Shown piece by piece: positions 22,045 to 33,384 of a stretch of DNA of 64,000 nucleotides; within the stretch, counting starts at the first letter, position 1, and each line of letters starts with the position of its first letter. This DNA comes from Fallopia convolvulus (Eukaryota > Streptophyta > Magnoliopsida > Caryophyllales > Polygonaceae), in NCBI GenBank assembly GCA_964016875.1, contig OZ024736.1, forward strand, positions 7,137,518-7,201,517, given 5' to 3'. Both the position numbers and the translations under genes were made by a program. Below the pieces are notes generated by a model. The model was not told the origin of the DNA, did not search any database, and worked only from the letters and a program-made list of their open reading frames with translations.

Positions 22045-25000
22045 AGAGTTAGGACCTCGTCTTGTAAAGAGTTAGGACCTCGTCCTTTGAGAGTTAGCGA
22101 ACCTCGTTCTCTTAGAGTGTTAGCAAACCTCGTTCGCTTAGAGAGTTAGGACCTCGTCCTTTTGAGAGTTAGCGAACCTCGTTCGCTTAGAGAGTTAGGA
22201 CCTCGTTGTAATACTCGGGTTCTTCATATTTTATTCCCGTCTGCTATTTTTCTCTCTCTCCGAGTCCCATAGATGCATCTTTTCTTGTTATTTCGGTTAT
22301 GGGCTTAATCTTAACCATATCCGATCGTGCTTTTTATATGGTGGATCTAAACCACATCCTAGAGTTTTATTTTAATCACTTAATTAATAACATTATTTTA
22401 ATTCTATCATAAACCCAAAATTCTATCCTAATCACCGTGACCTATCTACTTAAACCAAATCACAACCGCCATCTTCTCCGTTTTTTCGATTCCCCTCCCA
22501 AAGACAATCACAACTCTAAGAAATGATCGTGCGGTTACCACGGTAAGACCTTTCCATCGTCCTCCTATCTCCATCTTTTGCATATCATCGGATTACCCTT
22601 CCTCTGTTTTGTCCTGCAGCCTCGATTTCCTCCTGTAAATCAGAGAGCCTCGTCGTTCTAGAATTCGTCGCCGGTTTTCGTTCTAGATGATAGCAAGGGA
22701 TAGTTAGTCTCTTTAGGTCGGCGTTTTCTTCGTCGTCCTTAACTCCTCATGCTTCGTTGTTCTCTGGTGAGTATTCATCTAATCAAACCTTTGTGTTTGG
22801 TTGAATCCTTGTGAGTCGGAAGCCGGCTGTTTTGAGTGTTTAAGTTGGGTTCGTAATAGTTTTGGGATGGATTAATTAGTTGGGTAAGAGCTTATCATAA
22901 GGCTAGTCGATTGGGTAGTTTTAGTGGAAGACATTCGTAGTAGGGAGTTTAGTGACGTTAGTCTATAAAAGTGGGTTAAGTTTGGTGGTGTGATTAATGA
23001 TTACTATATGCAGTTGACCAATTATTAGTAGGATAGATTAGATTTTTGTTCGAGTTATCTTTTTGAAGATTAGTTAGATGGCAGGATGGGTGTGTTTTAG
23101 TTAGTATAAGCAGGGTAGGGTAGATTTTGTGTGGGAATTAGCTAGTTAGTAGTGATTTCAAGTTTGAAAAGGTTGGTTTGTGAGGTACGTAATGTAACTA
23201 GGTGTTTACAAGTTTCTGAGTTTGATCCGTTTAATAATTAATTATATTCATTAATACATTTAGGAAACCACTAATGTCGGGGTTCTTAGCTTTATGTACG
23301 CACCAGGAACTCTTCAGTTGAGGTAAGTCGTTTTTCGACTTGCTCGGTTCTTTTCTCCCTTGTTAGACTGCGTATCGATATTATAGGATGGGTTTTGGGA
23401 ATTAGTCCCGAATACCTTTTAAATTGTTTTGAGCTCCTTGTGTGTTGTGTGCGTTAATGATTTTAATGTATTTTATCGAAAATTATGTTGGAACGTTTTC
23501 TCTGTGTTGGTACCGTTTCCGACACGGCCCATTGTAGCTGGTGTTGAGGAAGAGTTGGCTACTTTGACCCGTGTGACTGGGAAAATCGTACCCCTTCAAA
23601 ACGAAAATTATTATCTGTGTGTTTTTGGCAAGCGCTCCAGTGGAGGCTTAGCCAGGGGTTAGAAGGGAGATTGTGAAGTGGAGTGGGAGGGCCTGCCTCT
23701 GCACTCGGCGCGGTGATGAGCGCCTTGGAAGTCGGATTGTGGACAAAGGAAGAATTGCATTGCTGTGTGATTGTGATTGTAAATGCGTATGTGAACTGTG
23801 AGACTGATATAACTAATTTAGGTATTGGCCTTTAGAGTTATGATTGCGGTTGTGGATTTGTATGCTGACTTTAGATAAATGATTTTAAAGCGTTCTACAA
23901 TTTCCATATTCTTTCTAGCTTGGTAGATTAGACGCTGACCCTTCGGGGAACATTTTTCAGTTCCAGGTATGAATCAGGGAGCCGTGCAGGAACCGAGGCA
24001 AGATGGCGGGCCGGAGCGGTAAAGAACGCGTGTCATAGTGGGATTGATTATATTAGTTTAGTTATATTAGTTAGAATATTGATTTTAATATTTGTTGACG
24101 GAGTTGGTATTTTGTTTCGGATATTATCTTTTCGGTTCAGATAGTTTGGTTTCAGTAGGCGTTGTGACGTATTTGAATATTTATGATTTTCGGGGATTCA
24201 TGCATGATTATGTTTTCTAAGTTTTATTAAATAAAGGTTGGATGTTTTATTATGTTTTTCTCGTCGTGCCCGCGTTGTAAGGTCCTACAGTGTAGTTTTC
24301 AACCTAAATAATAGTACCTGGTAAGGTCTATTCCCTAGTAGTGCCTCGTCGAAAGACGGGGTGTTACACTCGTACTTTGAGAGTTAGCGAACCTTGTTCG
24401 CTTAGAGAGTTAGGACCTCGGCCTTTTGAGAGTTAGCGAACCTCGTTCGCTTAGAGAGTTAGGACCTCGTCCTTTGAGAGTTAGCAAACCTCGTTCGCTT
24501 GGAGAGTTAGGACCTCGTCCTTTGAGAGTTAGCGGACCTTGTTCGCTTAGAGAGTTAAGACCTTGTCCTTTTGAGAGTTAGCGAACCTCGTTCTCTTAGA
24601 GAGTTAGGACCTCGTCCTTTGAGAGTTAGTGAACCTCGTTCGCTTAGAGAGTTAGCGAACCTCGTTCGCTTAGAGAGTTAGGACCTCGTCCTTTGAGAGT
24701 TAGCGAACCTCGTTCGCTTAGAGAGTTAGGACCTCGTCCTTTTGAGAGTTAACGAACCTCGTTCGCTTAGAGAGTTAGGACCTTGTCATTTGAGAGTTAG
24801 CGAACCTTGTTCGCTTAGAGAGTTAGGACCTCGTCCTTTTGAGAGTTAGTGAACCTCGTTCGCTTAGAGAGTTAGGACCTCATCCTTTGAGAGTTAGCGA
24901 ACCTCGTTCGCTTGGAGAGTTAGGACCTCGTCCTTTGAGAGTTAGCGTACCGTGTTCGCTTAGAGAGTTAAGACCTCGTCCTTTTGAGAGTTAGCGAATC

Positions 25001-25310
25001 TTGTTCTCTTAGAGAGTTAGGACCTCGTCCTTTGAGAGTTAGCAAACCTCGTTCGGTTAGAGAGTTAGGACCTCGTCCTTTTGATAGTTAGCGAACCTCG
25101 TTCGCTTAGACAGTTAGGACCTTGTCCTTTGAGAGTTAGCAAACCTCGTTCGCTTTGAGAGTTAGGACCTAGTTCCTTTGGATTGTCAGGAGCTTAGATT
25201 GTTAGGTTCTCATCCTTTTAGATTGTCAGGACCTTTTCCTTTAGATTGTCAGGACCTCGTCCTTTAGATTATTAGAATCTCGTTCTTTAGATTGTGAGGA
25301 CCTCGTCCTT
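22045..25310. repeat. hairpin minisatellite, copy 2 (in two parts)
   Basis: 22045-22206 and 24369-25310, same half units as in copy 1. The breakpoint corresponds to the ACCTCGTACTTTG variant near 19760 of copy 1. The junction CTCGT is duplicated by the insertion. Confidence 0.92.
22207..24368 (-). mobile_element. solo LTR or LTR-like element, 2162 bp
   Basis: Starts TGTAATACTCGG and ends GGGGTGTTACA, flanked by a perfect 5-bp duplication CTCGT (22202-22206 and 24369-24373). It has no coding domain and no internal LTR pair, which fits a long solo LTR. On the minus strand it begins TGTAACACCCCGTCTTTC, like Tekay/Del-type gypsy LTRs, so minus orientation is inferred. The 77-codon frame at 23429-23662 has no recognised motif. 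Confidence 0.8.
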
Positions 25311-25314
25311 TAGA

Positions 25315-25655
25315 TAATCGTCACCAGCCCCGCGCACGCTAAGGGCGAACCCAGTGGCGCCATACAGAGACTGCGGCTAAGCCCGCACACGCTAGGGCTA
25401 ACCCCGTGGCGCCGCACAGAGTCTACGGATAAGCCCGCACATGCCAGGGCTAACATCGTGGCGCCGCACAGAGCCTGTGGTTATGCCCGCGCACGCCAGG
25501 GCTAACCTTGTCGCTTAGGGCTAACCCCGTGGTGCCGCATAGAGTCTGCGGCTAAGCCCGCGCACGCCAGCGCTAACCCCGTGGCGCTGCGCAGAGTCTG
25601 CTGCTAAGCTCGCACACGCTAGGGGCGAACTCCATGGCGTCGCACAAAGACTGCG
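25315..25655. repeat. 52-bp GC-rich tandem repeat, copy 2
   Basis: Same units and the same shortened unit as 20695-21030, with scattered substitutions. Confidence 0.92.
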
Positions 25656-25744
25656 ACTAACTAAAGAGGGAAGAGGACGTACTTACTTGATTATTACCCG
25701 AGAGTAGGTCGGATAGGGAGAGCACTTTCCGCAGACGGCGCCAG

Positions 25745-28700
25745 TGTTGAAGCCCGAAATAAACCACGCTATAAACGGGATTATAATTAATACTACCGTA
25801 CAACCAAACGATTTTCATACGTAGATTATTCCTCCTTCCTGCGCTTCAGCTGATTATTTTGTAATTCTCGTTACAGTTAAAGCCATTTGGACTTTATACC
25901 GTAAATAGTGCGATCTCACTCGGTGTAACCGCCCATGTATTTATTCCTTGAGAACCGTTTTAAGAGTCATTCTTTGGATAACATGATAGATATTGAGGTG
26001 TATATTTTCATAAGACGGTACCTTACCTTATTCTAGTTTTGCGGACGAAACTCTTTTTAAGGGTAAAAATGTAATTTTACATTTTCCTTTATCATGATAA
26101 AATATTTTACATATGTTAAATCTTAAAGTTATAATGTTGTAACATTTTAACTATTATAAGGTTGGTTTATAAGGTTAAAACTTAAAATCCCATAGTAAAG
26201 GTTACAAAAATTATGTTTTTATATTAAATACGAATCATAAGAATTAGGGTTGTATGATTATTATAATATAATAAAATATAATCATGAATAAAATGAGTTG
26301 TTTATTATTAAAAATTATAAGAGAGTAAATACAAGGGATAATACTTATGGAAAAGTATTATAATAATATTTTTAAAATTTATATAAGTGTTTTAAATCTA
26401 AATTTTAATAAAATGAATGGTTTAGAGTTCAAATGATAACTATTTATTTTATTTGGAGTGAAAAAGTTAAGGTGGAAGGGTATTTTTATAACTTTTGTAA
26501 AACAAGAGGGTTGTTTGTGCAATTTCTCCGAAATAGATTGAACCCGAAATGGGTTGTCTTCAACCTTCAGCCCGAAATTTCAAATGCTCATAACTTCTTC
26601 GTTTCTCAACGGATTTTCGATCCGAAAGTTGTTCCGGAAAGCCCATGACCTTATCTATCAGATACCTCAATCAATTGTTGCAAATAATACAAGTTTTGGG
26701 ATCGAAATTTCTGGACATGTTCGATGACCTAAATGCTCGAATTGGGCATTAATGGCTCGAATTGGATGTCGATGCTGACGGGGACAGATAAGAAGAAGTT
26801 AAATTGGGTTAATGTGAGTAACCACGCATTAAGAAAGCCAGTAATTTGGGATTAAATACCGAATTAAAACCAAAAACCGTTTATATTTTGGATAAATGAC
26901 CATTGATGGGGGAAACTTCCGTAATCAATTCGAGGGCCGTTTCAGACTCGTTCTTCGATCTATAAAAGCCTAATGTGTAGATCTTGATGCATAATACAAG
27001 TTTTTAGTTGAAAGGTTTCCAAAATTCCTCACGAATCTCCCTAGAATCGAGCTCGAAAGAGACATCCGGGTGTTGTCAGTTGATCGGGAACGCCTGAAAA
27101 TGAGGCTCGTTCGCCTTTATCCGACCACCACCATCGCTGTTTTCTGCCAACAGTAGGAAGTACGTGCTGCAAGGGTTCCAACGTCACCAACCAGGCCAAG
27201 AACCGTCACCTGTAGACATTGGAAGAGCCTCGCGAAGTTGGTTGCCGACCAGCTAGTTCGGGTAGTTGCTGCTGCGTTTTTGGTGTTTTGGGTGAGGAGG
27301 GTCGGGCCCGACCCGGCCCGACCAGTGTTCCTTTATTTATTTATTTTTTTTTTTTTTCGGGTTTGTTTTAAAAATATATATATATATATATTTACTAAGC
27401 AAAATGGGTAAAAGTAATTAAATGGGTAATTTTAGTATTTTACATCTCATACAAGTTTAAAGAAATACATAAATTTTAATTGATATTTTAAGTAATATTT
27501 ATTAATAAGTTGTTATCTTATGGAAAAGAAAATTATATGCAGTTTTATTTTGAGTTAAGGTTGAAGTACAAATTATTGGTTTTAAATAAAATAAATAATC
27601 TTAGGTTGGTATATATAATAAGGTTTAATTCGATAACATGAGACCCAAATAAATTTTCATGACATAGTTTCATTATATTAATAAGAAGGATATTATTAAT
27701 ATGATGGGCAAGTTTATATTTTTATAAACTTAAATCCGTTGTTATTCCTTGAAAATCAACATTATTAAATGAACAAAATAAATTGATAAGAATTTATTTT
27801 GTGGTTGATTGAAACAGGAACAAGTTTGAGTTAGTAATCACGAGTGATCTGTTTGTAACCCATCTACACCATTTTTGAGGCAAGTGGTTTGGGTTCGATT
27901 TCCATGAAACGTCCTTTATGCATCACTCATTTTATCAATCGTGTTACATATCTTGTTATATGTTTCATGTGCTTTAAATTATTTTATGACTTTGTTGGGA
28001 ACTCTTGTATGATATAAAATGAATCTAGGATTTATATTGTTCTAGATTTAATGACGTTATTTCTAGTTGTACTTAGGTTACGCTAGATGGACTGTAGGGC
28101 CGTTGCCTTGTGATATGTGTGCCTAGATGAGTAGGCTTGTATGTGCGTACTTTATTGTATATGCGTCGAATCATTCAACTTTATTCTTGAGTTGATGCTC
28201 TACTTGTAAGACCATGGTCAATACCCGCTCACTCGATGAGGGGTGATGGCACGTAGCTCGTGTTAGTCTGGGTTCGCCACCCAACCTTTGAGAAATTCCG
28301 TGGGGCCGTAACCCACATCCTTCTTACTTAAAAAGTATGCTTAATTCCAAGTGGAACGATATTGTGATCATTAAAATTGGTAGAGATTAAATAGGCGCCG
28401 ATGGCGACAATTAAAATGATAGGAGGGCTAGTATAAAATGGAATGCCATCCTTACTCTCGGATTCCGTAATTCTCTGGCTCCAATCTGAATTCGCACAAC
28501 ACGTATGCGGTGACGTTGGTAGAGGGAAACGTGATCAACGAGGGGTTTAATCACCCACCTGACTAAATATGTGAAATCCAAGTTCCCAACATAAGTAAAC
28601 CTTTCTTTCTAAACCGAGACTCACCCTTGGGTGACGTTCTCACTCTTTTCTTCAAATCATAGTTTTCATAGGAGGTCCGAGGTCCGAGGATGGGACCGAC

Positions 28701-29716
28701 TTTCAATCGGTGCCCGACATCCCAACTCGTCCCTTCCTAAAATCCGAACCACCTTCCAAAACCCCATTTGCTTAGTCTGTCACAAGACTAACCGATCGTT
28801 TATTTTCCTTGCATGGTCGGTTGGTGTCCATCACATTTCTCGTCGCGAGACATCAGGGGTGGAGTTCTACATCGAGGACCAAGAGGAACAAGCCTGAAAA
28901 GGAAGAACAAGTTTGAGGAGCAGCTAGATCGAAGGTGGTTAGCTTTGATATAAGTTTAGAATAAATTTTAAAGGTCGAGGTTCCAACTTGTGGGACCCTT
29001 CCCATTTCAACTTTGTATCCATTCAAGTTATTCAACTTTTGTATTTAACTTCCGCATCTTTTATATATATATATGTCTTCCGCATTTAAAGTTTTTGGTT
29101 ATGTTCTGTAATTACTGTAAGCCTTGGGTGACTTTGAGTGTTTAATCTTGGGGTCACTGGCGGTAATATCCCTATATAAAAAGGGGGTGTTACACTCGGA
29201 GATCAAGCACATCGAATCTAGGTACATGAAAAGATTCCTAACCCGGAGAGGTTTTTCGATCTTTAAGATTTTATCATAGCCTTTCTATATATAATATTGG
29301 TCAGCTCTAGCTTGCATGTTATTACCCGATGTGGGATAGCATTTGGAAAATGCACCTTTGCTCTCTTTGCTTGGAGGCGTACGTGGAATGAAGTGTGAGC
29401 CGATTTTGTTGACTCCAAAGATAAGAGTTAGGCTTGAATTGCTCATGTGGATTACACATAGCTCGATCACATACACTTACATGTGGATTTTCAATTTGAT
29501 CATTTACATGGCCATGCATGAATATTTGCATGGGGAATGCTAGCTAAAGCCACAATTAAACCACACACGCAGGTGATGGTGTTTGCACGAGCACTTTTCC
29601 ATGCATGATCTTGTGTATATATTATGCTTGGAAACGTATACACAACGCGATGTACTACCTTCATTATATTTACTAATTACGCCTTGATTAGTTAACGGTT
29701 ATTTCGCGCACCATCA
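25745..29716 (-). repeat. LTR C (5' LTR), interrupted, about 696 bp net
   Basis: Parts 25745-25923 and 29200-29716 match LTRs A and B once the insertion and one CTCGG are removed. It ends GCGCACCATCA and is followed by the target duplication GCCTT. Confidence 0.92.
25924..29194 (-). mobile_element. solo LTR or LTR-like element, 3271 bp
   Basis: Starts TGTAACCGCCCATG and ends GGGGGTGTTACA, flanked by CTCGG at 25919-25923 and 29195-29199. It is AT-rich with a T run and (AT)n near 27340-27392, and no retroviral domain. On the minus strand it begins TGTAACACCCCC, again like Tekay-type LTRs. It differs from 22207-24368 except at the termini, so the two are different families or lineages. Confidence 0.8.
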
Positions 29717-30080
29717 GCCTTAGGACCTAGTTTTGATCTTTTAGGATCGAGAATTCTATAATAGGTTATGCAGCCCCAAACTTTCAAGTAATTTAAGTTA
29801 GGTTGTCTACTGTTGCAGATTTCGTATGGGGACACTTTGGTTCTTCTAGAGGGTATTCTATTATGTAAATGACATGTTGTGAGTAAGGCAACCCCACAGA
29901 TTTCAAGGCACATTTGCATTCAACATCATAGCATTAATCATGTCACAAAGAGTTTGATTCTTTCTTTCAGCCAAGCCATTCTATTGTGGTGTATTAGGGG
30001 ATGTTCTCTGATGAATAATCCCATTTATTTCACAAAATTCATTAAATTCAGCAGATAAATATTCACCACTAATAGCGTTC
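29717..30080 (-). pseudogene. second copia element, 5' part of integrase core (split by insertion)
   Basis: The minus strand reads GEYLSAEFNEFCEINGIIHQ, a TAG in place of the second Gln of PQQNG, GLAERKNQTL, and then LLTTCHLHNRIPSRRTKVSPYEI, YLKVWGCITYYR and DPKRSKLGPKA. This is copia integrase core. It stops exactly where the fragment at 18671 continues in frame once one copy of GCCTT is removed. The right end near 30080 is truncated just before the DRGGEY motif, against unrelated sequence. Confidence 0.9.
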
Positions 30081-31233
30081 CGACGTGGTCGAGTCACGAT
30101 TCTCCAAGGATCCGGTCTCTTAGACAAATCGCACAAGCAACACAAGCAGGAAGATTGTGTTTGAGAGATTGAGATCGGAGAGCAAAAGAGAGAAGAGAGC
30201 TTTGGTTAAACGGGTCTTGATTAAACGCCATTGATCGTGTCTGCCCCTTTTTTAATTTGATTTTTCAATGCCACTGATCAGTTGCGTGATAGACAAAGGG
30301 GCAGACACGGTATTGATCGCACTTGAGGCGGTTGTGGGCGCGATAGGATGCGCCATTGTGGGTTTGAATGGGATCGATGTCATGCTTGTATGAGATCTTG
30401 CTCTTTGAGCGACCAAGGCTCTCAGCCTGTTACTCTCTCTCTGTCTGGCCATCATTGCTAATGATACGTGATTGCCTCGGAATCCTCCTTAGAAATCTCG
30501 TAGTGAACCCACAAAGACCTGATCTTGCCAGTAAACGAATTCAAACCTATAATAGCTTTCAAAATCAGATTGCTTGTGGCGCAAGTAACGACGAAATTGA
30601 ATTGATCTATTGATCAAAGGTACGAGTTTGATAGATTGAAAGACTCAATTTTGATAGTTCAAGCAGATTGGCTCTAACGCTAAATCTGATTGATTAACTA
30701 GAATGATCTTTAACAATCAGTTCTAGAACAATCTCTATTGAATAAGTCAATGAATCAAATTAACAAACAAGAGAAGAGAGATCGAGAGATTGAGTTGATG
30801 ATGATGATCGAATGGATACAATCACAAAGCTTCACACGTGTGTTTATGGAGCCCAAGAGATAGATTAAACCAATTGGGTTTAATCTCTCTCAAGCTGAAA
30901 TTTTATTAATGAAATGCAAAAGTATTTATAGTAGAATACAAAGCTATTCCTTGGAGAGCAAGGCAACTAGATGGCCGACCCTAATTATATAGATTAGGCT
31001 TCCTTGTCTTACTTCCCAAGATATAATAAAATATCTAAAAGCTAACTAACTAGATTCCCTCAAATAAAATAAATCATAGCTGATTTATTTATTTAAGAAA
31101 ATATCATAACAAACTCAAAATATCTATAACAACCAAGAGAGAGAATATTCAACCAACTAACATCAGCCTATTGATTGAATTCTCTACATTATTTAAATTG
31201 AAAAACACGCATATAATAAAATAATAATAGATG
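30081..31233 (-). mobile_element. LTR-like sequence of unknown family
   Basis: On the minus strand a TATA box TATAAATA (30930-30923) is followed by AATAAAA (30907-30901) and a pyrimidine- and purine-rich leader, the compact promoter/poly(A) layout of an LTR. No TG...CA ends, primer site or coding domain could be fixed. The frame 30455-30252 has no known motif. An inverted repeat lies at 30236-30309. The left edge meets truncated copia integrase and the right edge meets the satellite. Confidence 0.4.
30236..30309. repeat. 15-bp perfect inverted repeat, 44-bp loop
   Basis: CGTGTCTGCCCCTTT at 30236-30250 and AAAGGGGCAGACACG at 30295-30309. Flanking TTGATC on both sides is a direct, not inverted, match. 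Confidence 0.85.
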
Positions 31234-33384
31234 TTGCGAGTTTTTTCCGTTTTTTGGCTTGGATGGGCTAGAAGGGGCCTAAGAAAAACATTTTGTAAGG
31301 ACACATTTGAACGTACAACCGTTTAGGGCATTTTTGGGGAGGGTTTTTGTTTGAGGTTGAATGGTACGAAGTTTATCGTACCAGAACTTTTGCGAGTAAT
31401 TTCCGTTTTTTGGCTTGGATGAAATAGTAGGGGCCTAAGAAAAATATTTCGTAAAGACACATTAGACCGTATAACGGTTTAGGGAAATTTCGGGGAGGGT
31501 CTTAGTTCGAGGCTGAATGGTACGAAGATTTTTTTACAAGAACTTTTGCGAGTTATTTCCGTCTTTTTGGCTTGGATGAAATAGTAGGGGCCTAAGAAAA
31601 ATATTTCGTAAAGACACATTCGACCGTACAACCATTTACGACATTTTCGGGGAGGGTCTTAGTTTGAGGCTGAATGGTACGAAGATTTTTGTAGCAGAAC
31701 TTTTGCGAGTTTTTTCCGTTTTATGGCTTGGATGGGCTAGTAGGGGCCTAAGAAAAACATTTTGTAAGGACACATTCGACCGTACAACTGTTTAGGGCAT
31801 TTTCGGAGAGGGTTTTTGTTTAAGGATGAATGGTATAAAGATTTTTGTACCAGAAGTTTTATGAGTTTTTTTTCGTTTTTTGGCTTAGATGGGCTAGTAG
31901 GGGCCTAAGAAAAACATTTTGTAAGGACACATTCGACCGTACAACCGTTTAGGGCATTTTCCGTGGGGGGGCCTTGGTTTTAGGCTGAATGGTACGAAGA
32001 TTTTCGTACCAGAACTTTTGCGAGTAATTTCCGTTTTTTTTGGCTTGGATGAAATAGTAGGGGCCTAAGAAAAATATTTCGTATAGACACATTAGACCGT
32101 ATAACGGTTTAGGAAATTTTCGGATAGGGTTTTTGTTTGAGGCTGAATGGTACGAAGATTTTGCGAGTTTTTTCCGTTTTTTGGCTTGGATGGGATAGAA
32201 GGGGCCTAAGAAAAACATTTTGTAAGGACACATTCGACCGTAAAACCGTTTAGGGCATTTTCGGGGAGGGTTTTTGTTTGAGGCTGAATGGTACGAAGAT
32301 TTTCGTACCAAAACTTTTGCGAGTTTTTTTCCTTTTTTTGGCTTGGATGGGCTAGTAGGGGCCTAAGAAAAATATTTCGTAAAGACACATTCTACCGTAC
32401 AACCGTTTACGACATTTTCGGGGAGGGGTTTTGGTTTGAGGGTGAATGGTACGGAGATTTTCGTACCAGAACTTTTGCGAGTTATTTCCGTTTTTTTCGG
32501 AATGGATGGGCTAGTAGGTGCCTATGAAAAACATTTTGTACGGACACATTCGACCGTATAACTGTTTAGGGCATTTTCGGGGAGGGTTTTTGTTTGAGGC
32601 TGAATGGTACAAAGATTTTCGTAACAGAACTTTTGCGAGTTTTTTCCGTTTTTTGGCTTGGATAGGCTAGAAGGGGCCTAAGAAAAACATTTTGTAAGGA
32701 CACATTCGACCGTACAACCGTTTAGGGCATTTTCAGGGAGGGTTTTTGCTTGAGGCTGAATGGTACGAAGATTATCGTACCAGAACTTTTGCGAGTAATT
32801 TCCGTTTTTTGGCTTGGATGAAATAGTGGGGGCCTAAGAAAAATATTTCGTAAAGACACATTAGACCGTATAACGGTTTAGGGAATTTTCGGGGAGGGTC
32901 TTGGTTCGAGGCTGAATGGTACGAAGATTTTTTTACAAGAACTTTTGCGAGTTATTTCCGTTTTTTTGGCTTGGATGAAATAGTAGGGGCCTAAGAAAAA
33001 TATTTCGTAAAGACACATTCGACCGTACAACCATATAAGACATTTTCGGGGAGGGTCTTAGTTTGAGGCTGAATGGTACGAAGATTTTTGTAGCAGACCT
33101 TTTGCGAGTTTTTTCCGTTTTATGGCATGGATGGGCTAGTAGGGGCCTAAGAAAAACATTTTGTAAGGACACATTCGACCGTACAACGGTTTAGGGCATT
33201 TTCGGAGAGGGTTTTTGTTTGAGGATGAATGGTATAAAGATTTTTGTACCAGAAGTTTTACGAGTTTTTTTCCGTTTTTTGGCTTAGATGGTCTAGTAGG
33301 GGCCTAAGAAAAACATTTTGTAAGGACACATTCGACCGTACAACCGTTTAGGGCATTTTCCGAGGGGGACTTGGTTTTAGGCTG
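31234..33384 (+). repeat. left flank of the satellite with an older 9-unit periodicity (about 1.4 kb)
   Basis: Monomer types recur in the same order about 1,400 bp apart: TTGCGAG starts at 31234 and 32633, the GGTATAAAG variant occurs near 31827 and 33230, and the TTTTCCG-G run near 31957 and 33357. Divergence between the two is clearly higher than between the 6.28-kb copies. The array starts mid-monomer. Confidence 0.75.

Larger units (their letters stand above)
21820..25744 (-). mobile_element. internal domain, copy 2, interrupted by an insertion
   Basis: Near copy of 19381-21116, including the same order of repeat variants. It is split at 22206/24369 by the element 22207-24368. The primer-binding site next to LTR C reads CTGGCGCCGTCTGC (minus, 25744-25731), the canonical form. 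Confidence 0.88.
18672..29716 (-). mobile_element. non-autonomous LTR retrotransposon with three LTRs and two internal domains
   Basis: Three LTRs of about 700 bp (TG...CA) alternate with two copies of a non-coding internal domain of about 1.74 kb. The whole unit sits in copia integrase with a perfect 5-bp duplication GCCTT at 18667-18671 and 29717-29721. Orientation is minus: the primer site lies left of LTRs B and C, and a purine tract lies right of LTRs A and B. The internal domains have no gag or pol frame; they carry two minisatellites. It therefore needed proteins from another element. Two later insertions raise its length from about 5.6 kb to 11 kb. Confidence 0.9.

Noticed and set aside
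19396..22149. Open frames over the minisatellite (RVSEPRSLRELANL repeats)
   Set aside because: Translation of a non-coding tandem repeat; frame is lost by one-base length variants between units.
19007..29543. A 66-codon frame MENAPLLPLLGG... found three times (19007, 21446, 29343)
   Set aside because: It lies inside the three LTR copies on the strand opposite to element transcription, and its recurrence is explained by the LTRs.
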